Shown: positions 27,538 through 36,119, counted from the first letter of the stretch. The stretch is DNA of 64,000 nucleotides from 66-474 sp963771735 (GCA_963771735.1 CAVYUN010000002.1:1465137-1529136), one strand, 5' to 3'. Notes: generated from the sequence alone by a model not told the origin. Program-made: numbers and translations.

Positions 27538-27691
27538 GGTTGAAGGGTCTCGGCTGGTTCCCGATGAGACCGGCTGGAAGTCGTTTGGTTCGAGTGTAGG
27601 CGGAATGCGGCAGGGCGGGAACCCGTGGCAATTCCCGGTTTCCGCCCGTTCAGCAGGGTAAGATGTATGCGCGGATTCCGGCGTCCTCAGC

Positions 27692-27955
27692 ATGGTCCAG
27701 ATCGAGATCTATTCCACCGCAGTCTGCCCGTATTGCGTCGCGGCCAAGAACCTCCTGAAATCAAGGGGGTTGACGTGGCAGGAACTGCGCATCGACATCG
27801 ACCCCGCAGCACGTGCTGCGATGCTGGAAAGGGCTCCGAGCGCGCGCACCGTGCCACAAATCTTCATCAATGGCGTCCACGTGGGTGGTTTCGACCAGCT
27901 CGCCGCGGCGGAGCGCAGCGGCAGGCTGAGCGAACTTTTGCAAGCCACGCCGTAA
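27692..27955 (+). CDS. grxC: Glutaredoxin 3
   Basis: Small dithiol glutaredoxin reducing disulfides and glutathione mixed disulfides in the cytoplasm. The active site CPYC lies at residues 12-15 of IYSTAVCPYCVAAKNLL. The cis-Pro segment ARTVPQIFINGVHVGGFDQL supplies the glutathione-binding TVP and GG residues. Length 87 matches the family. Confidence 0.96.
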   Translation: MVQIEIYSTAVCPYCVAAKNLLKSRGLTWQELRIDIDPAARAAMLERAPSARTVPQIFINGVHVGGFDQLAAAERSGRLSELLQATP

Positions 27956-28004
27956 CACCCGATAATTCCGCTTTTGTTTGTCCGCAGGTCGCGCGCAATG
28001 CGTC

Positions 28005-28121
28005 CGACGAAGCGGCTGTTGTGAAAAGTCAGGGCACTGACGCCCGTGGTGGACTTTCACGGTCGTGTCGTTTGCACTTGTCGGAAGGTCCATCGAAGCG
28101 GCGATCAGGGACGATCGCGAG
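28005..28121 (+). repeat. Dispersed intergenic repeat, copy upstream of the isocitrate dehydrogenase gene
   Basis: It begins GACGAAGCGGCTGTTGTGAA and AAGTCAGGGCACTGACGCCC. A second module, TCGAAGCGGCGATCAGGGAC followed by GATCGC (28093-28116), recurs with one change at 31151-31176. The copy fills most of the gap between grxC and the next gene, reaching close to its ribosome-binding site. Confidence 0.55.
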
Positions 28122-28136
28122 ACATAGGAGTTGCAA

Positions 28137-29147
28137 GTGACCCAAACCATCGCGGTGATCCGTGGCGACGGCATCGGCCCTGAAATCATGGCCGCCACCC
28201 TGAAGGTGCTGGACGCGCTCGATTGCGGACTCGACTACGAATTCGTCGAAGCCGGCATGGTGGCGCTGGACAAGCATGGAGACCTGTTGCCGCAGGCGAC
28301 GCTGGATGTGATCGCAAGGCACGGCATCGCCCTCAAGGGCCCGCTGACCACGCCGATCGGCAAGGGCTTTTCGTCCCTCAACGTGGCGTTGCGCCGGCAT
28401 TTCGACCTGTTTGCCAACGTCAGGCCGGCGATCAGTTTCCCGGGCACCAAGGCGCACTACGAGAACATCGACATCATCACCGTGCGCGAAAACACGGAAG
28501 GTGCCTACCTGTCCGAGGGACAGACGCTGTCCGAAGACGGCGAGGTTGCGCAATCCATCGTGCGCAATACCCGCCACGGTGCATCCCGGATAGTGCGTTA
28601 CGCGTTCGAGCTCGCGGTGCGCAAGGGTCGCAAGCAGGTCACGGCCGTGCACAAGGCCAATATCATGAAGACCAGTTCGGGCCTGTTCCTCGACGTCGCT
28701 CGCGAGATCGCCAAGGAGTATCCGCAGATCGCCTTCAACGAGATGATCGTGGACAACACCTGCATGCAGTTGGTGATGAATCCGTGGCAGTTCGACGTGA
28801 TCGTGACCACCAACCTGTTCGGCGACATTCTCTCGGACCTGTGCGCGGGCCTGGTCGGAGGGCTTGGTTTGGCGCCAGGCGCCAACATCGGCAAGGACGT
28901 CGCGATTTTCGAGGCCGTGCACGGTTCGGCGCCGGACATCGCGGGCAAGCACGTGGCCAATCCCTGCGCCTTGCTGCTGGCCGCCGCCGAAATGCTGGAC
29001 CACCTCGGCATGACCGTGAAGGCCACGAAGATCCGTGGCGCGATCCGCGCCACGCTGGCAGCACGCGATCGCGTTACCCCCGATCTCGGTGGAGCCGGCA
29101 CCACCGAAACTTTCGCCGACGCGCTGGTCCAGCAGGTGCGCGGATGA
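28137..29147 (+). CDS. NAD-type isocitrate dehydrogenase
   Basis: A 336-residue homodimeric isocitrate/isopropylmalate-family dehydrogenase oxidising isocitrate to 2-oxoglutarate in the TCA cycle. Conserved segments are IAVIRGDGIGPE, KGPLTTPIGKGFSSLNVALR (substrate loop), ITVRENTEGAYL, VHKANIMKTSSGLFL, and the nucleotide pocket GANIGKDVAIFEAVHGSAPDIAGK. The short form and the substrate-loop Ser/Asn pair favour isocitrate over isopropylmalate; cofactor preference is inferred. GTG 28137 has AGGAG seven bases upstream; TTG 28131 is too close to it. Confidence 0.88.
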   Translation: MTQTIAVIRGDGIGPEIMAATLKVLDALDCGLDYEFVEAGMVALDKHGDLLPQATLDVIARHGIALKGPLTTPIGKGFSSLNVALRRHFDLFANVRPAISFPGTKAHYENIDIITVRENTEGAYLSEGQTLSEDGEVAQSIVRNTRHGASRIVRYAFELAVRKGRKQVTAVHKANIMKTSSGLFLDVAREIAKEYPQIAFNEMIVDNTCMQLVMNPWQFDVIVTTNLFGDILSDLCAGLVGGLGLAPGANIGKDVAIFEAVHGSAPDIAGKHVANPCALLLAAAEMLDHLGMTVKATKIRGAIRATLAARDRVTPDLGGAGTTETFADALVQQVRG

Positions 29148-29214
29148 CGACCGCAAAAATCGTCATTAATTCGATGCGTTTTCTTCTTCCCGGCAAGGGA
29201 AAAGGCCGGGATGG

Positions 29215-29244
29215 GGCGGGGCAATGATCTTGAAATCATCCCCA
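29215..29244. terminator. Possible stem-loop between convergent genes
   Basis: ATGAT (29224-29228) and ATCAT (29235-29239) flank a six-base loop, extended outward by GGGG/CCCC across a small CA bulge. It lies between two convergent genes. No T-run follows, so any terminator function is uncertain. Confidence 0.3.
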
Positions 29245-29268
29245 CCCACAACCCTTGAAAGGCGAGCG

Positions 29269-30213
29269 CTACCGCAATAACGGCCAGGGGGCGAGCAACA
29301 GCACCCACAGCACCACGATCGCGCCAGTGAACTTCAGGGTCTTGAACAGCTTGCGGTGACGCTGCTTGAAGCCAGTGCTTTTCTCGCGATTGCGGCGCAT
29401 CGCGGCGAACAGGCGGTTGATCGCGCCGGTGGGTTCGCTGGCTTCGTTGGGCGAGGCCGTGATCGCGCCCATGAAGTTGCTGACGCGGTGGTTGATCCAC
29501 GCCATCGCGCGCGAACGCAACGGACGTTCAATGTCGCAAAACAGGATCACGCGCGTCACGTCGGTCCTGTTTTCGGCCCAGTGCACGCAGGTTTCGTCGA
29601 AGACCACGTCCTCGCCGTCGCGCCAGAAATATTCCTTGCCATCCACGAAGATGCGGCAATCGCGCGAGTTGGGCGTGATCAGGCCGAGGTGATAGCGCAA
29701 TGACCCTGCGAACGGATCGCGGTGCGGGTTGAGTTTCGAGCCGGGCGGCAGCAGCGCGAACATCGCGGCCTTGCAGGAAGGGATGCCATTCACCAGTCGC
29801 ACCGTTTGCGGACACAGCTTTTGCGCCGAGGGCAGCGGTTCGCCGTACCACTTCACGTAGAAGCGCTTCCAGCCTTCCTTGAAGAACGAATTGAAACTGG
29901 CGTCGTCACCCTTCAATGCGGCGCGGATGTGGCCCTGGTCGAACAGCCCGGCGGCTTCGTCGCGGATGGCCTGCCAGTTGTCGCGCAACGCGTTGACTTG
30001 CGTGAATCGCCGGCGGTCGGGAAATGCGCCGGCGGGCACCGCGGAGAACGCGTACATCAGCAGGTTGTACGGCGCAAACACCGTCGCGTGGCTGCTGAGT
30101 TGCCGGCCGAGTCTCAGGCGCACGTGGCTGCGAAAATGCACGACAAGCGCACTCAACAGAAACAGTGCGATCAGGCCCAGCAGGGCAAGACGCAGGATCA
30201 ACAGTACGGACAT
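29269..30213 (-). CDS. Aspartyl/asparaginyl beta-hydroxylase family protein, LpxO-like
   Basis: A 314-residue Fe(II)/2-oxoglutarate dioxygenase with hydrophobic segments at both ends (residues 3-25 and about 293-311), as in LpxO, which hydroxylates secondary acyl chains of lipid A. The core has LLPPGSKLNPHRDPFAGSLR with the first iron His/Asp, LGLITPNSRDCRIFVDG, and DETCVHWAENRTDVTRVILFCD with the distal His and the cosubstrate Arg. The role in lipid A modification is likely but inferred. Confidence 0.88.
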   Translation of the reverse strand: MSVLLILRLALLGLIALFLLSALVVHFRSHVRLRLGRQLSSHATVFAPYNLLMYAFSAVPAGAFPDRRRFTQVNALRDNWQAIRDEAAGLFDQGHIRAALKGDDASFNSFFKEGWKRFYVKWYGEPLPSAQKLCPQTVRLVNGIPSCKAAMFALLPPGSKLNPHRDPFAGSLRYHLGLITPNSRDCRIFVDGKEYFWRDGEDVVFDETCVHWAENRTDVTRVILFCDIERPLRSRAMAWINHRVSNFMGAITASPNEASEPTGAINRLFAAMRRNREKSTGFKQRHRKLFKTLKFTGAIVVLWVLLLAPWPLLR

Positions 30214-30243
30214 GACGGGCGACGAGAGGATGTTGCGAGGATT

Positions 30244-31038
30244 TTAGCGCGGGCGCTGCGCAAGCACCCTGAGCGCCGTGCGACCGGGCGCGTAGGCGCC
30301 GACCAGCGCGCGCTGCACGAACGCGACCGCGCGGCGCGCGGCGGTGCGCGGCGGGCGGTCCTTGGCCAGTTCCGCGGTCAATGCCGCTGACAGGGTACAG
30401 CCGGTGCCGTGCGCATCGAACGGCAATCTGCGATGCCGTATCTCGAATGACCCGTGCGTATCGAACCAGCGATCGATCACGGTACGGCCGCGTCCGTGGC
30501 CGCCTTTCAGCAGCACGGCCCTGGCGCCGAAGTCGCGCAGGATTGCAGCGGCACGCTGGCCGTCGCGCGCATTGCGGATCGCGATGCCGGTCAGGGCCTC
30601 GGCTTCCGGCAGGTTGGGCGTGAGTACGTCGGCCAGCGGGATCAGCCGTTCGATCAGCACGCGCACGGCTTGCCGGTCGAGCAGGCGCGCGCCGCTGGTC
30701 GCGATCATCACCGGGTCCACAACCAGCCAGCGCGGCTTGCGGCGCTCCAGTTCGCGCGCGACGCAACGGACCATGCCGGCGTCGCCCAGCATCCCGGTCT
30801 TCACCGCGGCGATTCCGAAGTCGTCGAAGACGGCGTCGAGTTCGGCGCGCAGGTGTTTCATCGGAACCGGATGTACCGCCGTGACGCCGCGGGTGTTCTG
30901 GGCGGTCAGTGCGGTGATCGCGCTGGTGCCGTGCACGCCCAGCGCGGCGAAGGTCTTGAGATCGGCCTGGATGCCGGCACCGCCGCCGGAATCGGAACCG
31001 GCGATGGTGAGGCATGTTGTGGGATTCAACGCGACCAT
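30244..31038 (-). CDS. thiD: Hydroxymethylpyrimidine/phosphomethylpyrimidine kinase
   Basis: A 264-residue ribokinase-fold enzyme phosphorylating HMP and HMP-P for thiamine synthesis. The N-terminal substrate site is CLTIAGSDSGGGAGIQADLKT. Family motifs AVKTGMLGD, VVDPVMIATSGARLL and TPNLPEAEALTG follow, and the anion hole/catalytic segment is DAHGTGCTLSAAL. ATG 31038 gives the standard N-terminus. No TPP riboswitch could be recognised upstream; that 140-base gap mostly holds a dispersed repeat. Confidence 0.95.
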   Translation of the reverse strand: MVALNPTTCLTIAGSDSGGGAGIQADLKTFAALGVHGTSAITALTAQNTRGVTAVHPVPMKHLRAELDAVFDDFGIAAVKTGMLGDAGMVRCVARELERRKPRWLVVDPVMIATSGARLLDRQAVRVLIERLIPLADVLTPNLPEAEALTGIAIRNARDGQRAAAILRDFGARAVLLKGGHGRGRTVIDRWFDTHGSFEIRHRRLPFDAHGTGCTLSAALTAELAKDRPPRTAARRAVAFVQRALVGAYAPGRTALRVLAQRPR

Positions 31039-31074
31039 CGTGGTGTGCCTGGTCGGTGCCTGATCCGTGCCTGC

Positions 31075-31176
31075 TGTGGTGAAAAGCCTGGCCACGGGAG
31101 GCCGTTCTGGTCTGCCATGACCGATGACTTGCGGGGTGCGGGACGGTTTGACGAAGCGGCGATCAGGAACGATCGC
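31075..31176. repeat. Dispersed intergenic repeat, copy between phoH and thiD
   Basis: It contains GGTGAAAAGCCTGGCC and GGCCGTTCTGGT at its left end and ACGAAGCGGCGATCAGGAAC followed by GATCGC at its right end. The same modules occur upstream of the isocitrate dehydrogenase gene and near the tRNA gene. Confidence 0.5.
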
Positions 31177-31178
31177 AC

Positions 31179-32564
31179 TTACAACGCTTCCGAGGCGAAG
31201 TCCGCCAACCGCGAACGCTCGCCGCGACGCAGGGTGATGTGCGCGGCATGCGGCCATTGCTTGAAGCGGTCCACCGCGTAGGTCAGGCCCGATGTGGTCT
31301 CGGTGAGGTAGGGCGTGTCGATCTGCTCGACGTTGCCGAGGCAGATGATCTTGGTGCCGGGACCGGCGCGCGTGATCAGGGTCTTCATCTGCTTGGGCGT
31401 GAGGTTTTGCGCCTCGTCGATGATCAGATACCGCGACAGGAACGTGCGCCCGCGCATGAAGTTGAGCGAACGGATCTTGATGCGCGAGGCCAGCAGGTCG
31501 TTGGTGGCCTGGCGTCCCCACGAGCCGCCGTCCTCGGGATTGGCCAGCACTTCCAGGTTGTCGGTGAGCGCGCCCATCCAGGGCGTCATCTTCTCCTCCT
31601 CGGTGCCGGGCAGGAAGCCGATGTCCTCGCCGACCGAGACGGTGGCGCGGGTCATGATGATCTCGCGGTAGCGCTGCTGGTCCATCACCTGCGCCAGGCC
31701 GGCCGCCAGCGCCAGCAGGGTCTTGCCGGTGCCGGCCGTGCCGAGCAGGGTGATGAAGTCGATGTCGGGATCCATCAGCATGTTCAATGCGAAGTTCTGC
31801 TCGCGGTTGCGCGCGCTGATGCCCCACACGCTGTGTGCGCTGCCGGTGTAATCGTGCAGCAATGCCAACCGGGTCTTGCCGTCGGCGTGCCCGAGCACGC
31901 GCAGCTCGACCGAATTTTCGCCCGGCAAATACAGGCACTGGTTGGGCTGCCAGGTTTCACCTTCGCCCGGCTTGACTTCGTAGAAGGTCTGGCCGCGTTC
32001 GGACCACGAGCGCAACTCCGGGTGACGTTCCCAGAAATCGGCGGGCAGTTCGGCCGCGCCGGTATAGAGCAGCGAAAAGTCGTCCAGCGCACGGTCGTTC
32101 TCGTAGTCCTCGGCGGCGATGCCGAAGATGGTCGCCTTGATGCGCAGGTTGATGTCCTTGGACACCAGTGCCACCGCGGCATCGGGATGGTGCTCGCGCA
32201 AGTCCAGGATCGCGGCGAGGATACGGTTGTCGGCCTTGCCCTGTCCGTTGCCGGAGCGGGTCTGGAAATACAGCCTGCCGCTGGAACCACCGCTGCGAAG
32301 CTTGACGCCGTCGGGCTGCGCCAGCGGAACGCCGTCGGCGATGCCGTGGCTGTTGTTGCGCTCGATCAATTCGTTGAGGAAGCGGCTGGCCTGGCGGGCG
32401 TTGCGCGCGACCTCGGATATGCCTTGTTTCTTCTCGTCCAGTTCCTCCAGCACCGTCATCGGAATGAACACGTCGTGTTCCTCGAAGCGGAACAGGGCGG
32501 TGGGATCGTGCAGCAACACGTTGGTATCCAGCGCGTAGATGCGCTGGTCTAGCGGCTTCGACAT
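31179..32564 (-). CDS. PhoH family protein with N-terminal PIN domain
   Basis: A 461-residue protein of the PhoH2/YlaK type. The N-terminal PIN RNase-like domain has IYALDTNVLLHDP and ALVSKDINLRIKA with acidic metal-binding residues. The C-terminal ATPase domain has Walker A GTAGTGKTLLALAAGL and Walker B LIIDEAQNLTPKQMKTL. Related proteins couple RNA cleavage to helicase activity. GGAG lies five bases before the ATG at 32564, favouring it over ATG 32579. It sits downstream of bcp on the same strand. Confidence 0.92.
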   Translation of the reverse strand: MSKPLDQRIYALDTNVLLHDPTALFRFEEHDVFIPMTVLEELDEKKQGISEVARNARQASRFLNELIERNNSHGIADGVPLAQPDGVKLRSGGSSGRLYFQTRSGNGQGKADNRILAAILDLREHHPDAAVALVSKDINLRIKATIFGIAAEDYENDRALDDFSLLYTGAAELPADFWERHPELRSWSERGQTFYEVKPGEGETWQPNQCLYLPGENSVELRVLGHADGKTRLALLHDYTGSAHSVWGISARNREQNFALNMLMDPDIDFITLLGTAGTGKTLLALAAGLAQVMDQQRYREIIMTRATVSVGEDIGFLPGTEEEKMTPWMGALTDNLEVLANPEDGGSWGRQATNDLLASRIKIRSLNFMRGRTFLSRYLIIDEAQNLTPKQMKTLITRAGPGTKIICLGNVEQIDTPYLTETTSGLTYAVDRFKQWPHAAHITLRRGERSRLADFASEAL

Positions 32565-32629
32565 GCGGGCTCCGGGCATGGTTTGCGCAGCGGCGGCGTG
32601 CGCGGTGGAAGCGGAACGGGCTGGCCTGC

Positions 32630-33094
32630 TCACTTGGCGGGAATCGCGTCCAGGACCGCTTCGGCGTGACCCGGCACCTTCACGCCACGCCATTCCTGCA
32701 CCACCCGGCCTTCCGGATCGATCAGGAAGGTACTGCGGTCGATGCCGAGATATTCGCGGCCATACAGTTTCTTCTTGCGGATCACGTCGAACGCCTTGCA
32801 CCAGGCTTCGTCGGTATCGGCGACCAGCGTGAACGGCAGCCCGAGCTTTTCCTTGAATCCGTTGTGCGAACGCGCGCTGTCGCGCGACACGCCGACGATC
32901 GCGGCGCCGCGGCGCTTGAACTTCGTGTACAGGTCACGGAAATCGCCGGCTTCGCGGGTGCAGCCGGTGGTGTTGTCCTTGGGATAGAAATACACCACGA
33001 CCCATTGATCGCGAAGGTCGGCGAGTTTCAGTGGGTCGCCGGACTGGGTGGTGCCGGAGAGTCTGGGTGCCTTGTTGCCGATTTTGATCGTCAT
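32630..33094 (-). CDS. bcp: Thiol peroxidase, Bcp/PrxQ-type peroxiredoxin
   Basis: A 154-residue peroxiredoxin reducing hydroperoxides via thioredoxin. The peroxidatic site is YFYPKDNTTGCTREAGDFRD. The resolving cysteine typical of PrxQ five residues on is replaced here (Cys-Thr-Arg-Glu-Ala-Gly), so reduction may follow a 1-Cys route; Cys in DEAWCKAFDV is another candidate resolving residue. RSTFLIDPEGRVVQEWRGV is the conserved C-terminal part. It adjoins gcvR, as in E. coli. Confidence 0.92.
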   Translation of the reverse strand: MTIKIGNKAPRLSGTTQSGDPLKLADLRDQWVVVYFYPKDNTTGCTREAGDFRDLYTKFKRRGAAIVGVSRDSARSHNGFKEKLGLPFTLVADTDEAWCKAFDVIRKKKLYGREYLGIDRSTFLIDPEGRVVQEWRGVKVPGHAEAVLDAIPAK

Positions 33095-33187
33095 GTCGCC
33101 TTCTGTTTGATCGCCATTCCAAACGCTGCCACCGTCCGTACGACCATCCACCGGATCACATCGCCCACGGCCGGGATGACGAAGCGT

Positions 33188-33769
33188 TCAAAACTTTACC
33201 GGATCCATGATGGCATCGAGATTAAGCCCGTCGCACATTTCCATGAACTCGTCGCGCAGTTCCGCGATGCGGGTTTCGGCCGGAATGCCTATCGTGATCT
33301 GGGCCTGGAACATGTCGGCACCGGTCTGCATGGCCTGGTAGCGCATCGAGGACATCTGCTCGATGCTGATCGAACGGCGATTGAAGAAGTCGATCAGTTC
33401 GACCAGCATGCCCGGTTTGTCGGCAGCGACCACCTCCACCATGTACGGCAGCAGGTGGCTTTGCTGGTCGCGCGACTGGGTGCGATAGCTGAGGATGTGC
33501 AGGTTCTCGTCGCGGCCGATCCGGCCCAGCGCGGTTTCCAGCTTGGCGATTGCGTCCCATCCGCCGCGGGCCAGCAACAGCACCGACACGTCGGCGCCAA
33601 CCGTGGCCACGCGCGATTCCACCAGGTTGCAGCCGGCATCGGCGATCCGCCGCGACAACACCAGCAAGGGCGAATTCACCGCGGGGGCGATCGCCTGGAT
33701 CAGCAACTGGTGGTCGGTGGCGGGGCGGGCGCTGGTGTGAGGCAAGCTGGTGATGGTCTTGAGGTTCAC
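33188..33769 (-). CDS. gcvR: Glycine cleavage system transcriptional repressor
   Basis: A 193-residue protein of two ACT domains, which in E. coli binds GcvA and glycine to control the gcv operon. The first ACT begins HQLLIQAIAPAVNSPLLVLSRRIADAGCNLVES and the second YMVEVVAADKPGMLVELIDFFNRRSI. The start is placed at GTG 33769, since no ATG gives a plausible N-terminus; no clear ribosome-binding site precedes it. It lies divergent from dapA and upstream of bcp, the E. coli-like order. Confidence 0.85.
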   Translation of the reverse strand: MNLKTITSLPHTSARPATDHQLLIQAIAPAVNSPLLVLSRRIADAGCNLVESRVATVGADVSVLLLARGGWDAIAKLETALGRIGRDENLHILSYRTQSRDQQSHLLPYMVEVVAADKPGMLVELIDFFNRRSISIEQMSSMRYQAMQTGADMFQAQITIGIPAETRIAELRDEFMEMCDGLNLDAIMDPVKF

Positions 33770-33896
33770 GGAAAGAGAATAGTGGCACCGGGGAGTACGT
33801 GTCACTTGTTTGTACGATCGTCCCTGTCGCCATTTCGATGCACCAACACTCCAAACCCGCCCCCTCGCGCAACATGAACCAGAGTGACCTCCAAGA

Positions 33897-33945
33897 CTGC
33901 TGTCCATGGCATGGAACTCCATGGCCCGATTTTTCGCAACGGCCG
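33897..33945 (-). repeat. Dispersed intergenic repeat, degenerate copy between gcvR and dapA
   Basis: On the minus strand it reads TTGCGAAAAATCGGGCCATG and later CCATGCCATGGACAGC, matching the GTGAAAAGTCAGG-plus-CCATGGATGG pattern of the other copies with several substitutions. Confidence 0.35.
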
Positions 33946-34014
33946 CGCTGAGCATGCATCCGCAGCCGTTGCGGGTGCCGTATCATCCAAGGTTTGGATC
34001 GCGTGGGGTTCCCT

Positions 34015-34905
34015 GTGGAGATTGTCGGCAGCCTGTGCGCCATCGCGACGCCATTCGATGCGGACGGCACGCTCGATCTGGCCGCCTTCGGTCGGCTGAT
34101 CGATTACCAGCTCGAGGGTGGTACCCAGGGCATCGTGGTCGCGGGCTCGACCGGCGAAGCCCACATGCTGGGCGAGCATGAATACGAACGCCTGCTGGCC
34201 TTCGCGGTCGAGCGCATCGCAGGGCGCGTGCCCGTGATCGCCGGAACAGGCGAGGCCGCGACCTCCAAAACCATCGCCCTGACCCGCCGCGCCAAGGCGC
34301 TGGGCGCCGACGCCGCGCTGGTGGTCACGCCGTATTACGTGCGCCCGACCCAGGACGGCCTGCGCCGCCACTTCGAGGAAGTCGCCTCGCACTGCGACAT
34401 CCCCGTGGTGATGTACAACGTGCCTTCGCGCACCGGTTGCGACATGCTGCCCGACACGGTCGCGGGCCTGCGCGACGCCGCCGGCATCGTCGGCATCAAG
34501 GAGGCCGTCGGCACGCGGGAACGCATTGCCGCGATTGCGCAACTTCAACGGCCGGGATTTGTCTATCTGTCCGGTGACGACGGCAGTGCAGCCGAGGCGA
34601 TGCTGGCGGGTGCGGGAGGCGTGATATCCGTGGTGAACAATCTGGTACCCGGGGTCTTCCGAGAACTGTGCGACGCTGCGCGGGGTGGCGATCGTACGTC
34701 GGCCTCTGGGCACATGGCCCGTCTGGAACCCTTGCTGGGTGCGCTGGACTGCGCGCCGAATCCGACTCCGGTGAAGGCCGGCCTGGCCGAACTGGGGTTG
34801 TGCAGTGCGACCCTGCGTCTGCCATTGCTGGAATTGCCGGCCGGGCCGGCGCGGACCCGCTTGCACGATGTCCTTCTGCGCCTCGCTGGCGCCACCATGC
34901 CATGA
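34015..34905 (+). CDS. dapA: 4-hydroxy-tetrahydrodipicolinate synthase
   Basis: TIM-barrel enzyme condensing pyruvate with aspartate semialdehyde in lysine/diaminopimelate synthesis. Motifs are SLCAIATPFDADGTLD, VVAGSTGEAHML, PVIAGTGEAATSK, TPYYVRPTQDGL (proton-relay Tyr), VVMYNVPSRTGCDM, and IVGIKEAVG with the Schiff-base Lys. Length is about 296. No ATG start exists; GTG 34015 with GGGG upstream gives MEIVGSLCAIATPF and is favoured over TTG 33994 or GTG 34003. The stop overlaps an ATG of the next gene's frame. Confidence 0.95.
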   Translation: MEIVGSLCAIATPFDADGTLDLAAFGRLIDYQLEGGTQGIVVAGSTGEAHMLGEHEYERLLAFAVERIAGRVPVIAGTGEAATSKTIALTRRAKALGADAALVVTPYYVRPTQDGLRRHFEEVASHCDIPVVMYNVPSRTGCDMLPDTVAGLRDAAGIVGIKEAVGTRERIAAIAQLQRPGFVYLSGDDGSAAEAMLAGAGGVISVVNNLVPGVFRELCDAARGGDRTSASGHMARLEPLLGALDCAPNPTPVKAGLAELGLCSATLRLPLLELPAGPARTRLHDVLLRLAGATMP

Positions 34906-34922
34906 TCATGCACAATGCGCCC

Positions 34923-35525
34923 ATGAAAAAAATCATTCTCGCGTCTCTTCTGCTGGCTTCGCTTGCACTGACGGGTTGCCAGTTCGTCAAGACCCACAAC
35001 CCGTTCCGGCACAAGGGATCGGCCTACAAGACGGCCCAGCAGGAGCAGCCACTCGAAGTGCCGCCGGGAATGGACCAGCCGCCGACCACCGAAGCGCTGG
35101 CTATTCCGAACGCCGGTTCGGGTGCGGCGTCCTCGCCTGAGGCGTCGGCAGCATCGTCCGAAACCGGCACGCCGGCCGCAGCCACGGTCAGCGCCACCGG
35201 CAGCAGCCTGACGTTGGCCGATACTCCCGACAGCGCCTACCGTCGGGTGGGCTTGGCCTTGGCGCGCGGCGACGTCGGTCAGGTCACCGCCCGCGATGAC
35301 GCCAACCACAGTTATCAGGTCGCGGTGGACACGGTGGTGACGCAAAAACCGCAAGGCGGTTTCTTTCATCGCATCTTCCATCACAGCCATAGCGTGACCG
35401 TGAAAGGCACGGTGACCGTCAGTGTCACGCCGTCCGGTACGGGCAGTCTGGTCAGCGCACAAGGTGACCCCGATGCGGCGCAGCGGATCATCGCGGTCCT
35501 GCAGCAGCGGCTCGGTGGTGGCTGA
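34923..35525 (+). CDS. BamC/NlpB-like outer-membrane lipoprotein
   Basis: A 200-residue lipoprotein with signal sequence and lipobox SLALTGCQ. A segment LEVPPGMDQPPTTEALAIP resembles the conserved unstructured region of BamC that contacts BamD. An Ala/Ser/Thr-rich linker and a single C-terminal domain (DSAYRRVGLALARGDVGQVT onward) follow, where E. coli BamC has two. Position right after dapA matches E. coli dapA-bamC. MKK at 34923 is used; an ATG at 34902 overlapping the dapA stop may permit coupling. It is shorter than canonical BamC, so the symbol is withheld. Confidence 0.75.
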   Translation: MKKIILASLLLASLALTGCQFVKTHNPFRHKGSAYKTAQQEQPLEVPPGMDQPPTTEALAIPNAGSGAASSPEASAASSETGTPAAATVSATGSSLTLADTPDSAYRRVGLALARGDVGQVTARDDANHSYQVAVDTVVTQKPQGGFFHRIFHHSHSVTVKGTVTVSVTPSGTGSLVSAQGDPDAAQRIIAVLQQRLGGG

Positions 35526-35542
35526 CGGTTTCCGGAATCGAG

Positions 35543-35584
35543 CACGAATAAAAACGCCGCCTTCGGGCGGCGTTTTTATTCGTG
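35543..35584. terminator. Bidirectional intrinsic terminator with UUCG tetraloop
   Basis: A perfect 19-bp stem: CACGAATAAAAACGCCGCC, loop TTCG, then the exact complement ending TTTTTATTCGTG. The flanking A-run and T-run make it a working Rho-independent signal in both directions. It separates the BamC-like gene from convergent fdxA. Confidence 0.93.
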
Positions 35585-35594
35585 AGCCCGGCCC

Positions 35595-35918
35595 TCAGCG
35601 TTCGAGCAGTGGCAGTTTGTCGGGTTTGCCATCCCAGGATTCTGCGTCGGGGGGCGGGTCCTTGCGTTCGGTCAGCACGGGCCACGCTTTCGCCAGTTCC
35701 TTGTTCAGCGCGATGTAGCCTTCCTGGCCCGCTGGCACGTCGTCTTCCGGGAAGATCGCGTTCGCCGGGCATTCCGGTTCGCACAACGTGCAGTCAATGC
35801 ACTCGTCGGGATCGATCGCCAGGAAGTTCGGTCCTTCGTGGAAACAATCGACCGGGCACACTTCCACGCAGTCGGTGTACTTGCACTTCACGCAGTTGTC
35901 GGTAACGACGAAAGCCAT
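35595..35918 (-). CDS. fdxA: Seven-iron ferredoxin
   Basis: A 107-residue ferredoxin with one [3Fe-4S] and one [4Fe-4S] cluster. The N-terminus reads AFVVTDNCVKCKYTDCVEVCPVDCF, and the second set is IDPDECIDCTLCEPECPANAIF. The C-terminal extension (LNKELAKAWPVLTERKDPPPD) is typical of FdxA. ATG 35918 gives the standard N-terminus. Its partner reductases are not in the window. Confidence 0.96.
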   Translation of the reverse strand: MAFVVTDNCVKCKYTDCVEVCPVDCFHEGPNFLAIDPDECIDCTLCEPECPANAIFPEDDVPAGQEGYIALNKELAKAWPVLTERKDPPPDAESWDGKPDKLPLLER

Positions 35919-36000
35919 AGGGAACCAGGGGCGAGGGGTTGGGTACGAGAGAGAAAAGCAAAATGCTCTCCTCGAAATCATCGCACATCCGGCACGTCAA

Positions 36001-36110
36001 TCGAAGCCGATTTTGTGAAAAGTCAGGGCGTGGATGCCCGTTCTGGTGTCAGATGCGCAGGAACGCCGACGTTCGCGAATATCCGCGAGATGCGGCGACC
36101 ATGGACGATC
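36001..36110 (+). repeat. Dispersed intergenic repeat, copy between fdxA and tRNA-Glu
   Basis: It begins TCGAAGCCGATTTTGTGAAA and AGTCAGGGCGTGGATGCCCG, then TTCTGG. The first module matches 28012-28033 and the GCCGTTCTGG-like end matches the 31075 copy. Confidence 0.5.
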
Positions 36111-36119
36111 CCACAAGCA

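Noticed and set aside
25777..27543. 588-codon plus-strand open frame
   Set aside because: Exact antisense shadow of the M48 protease gene.
31039..31178. Possible TPP riboswitch ahead of thiD
   Set aside because: The conserved TPP motifs (such as CUGAGA and the ACCUGA core) are absent; the space is filled by a dispersed repeat.
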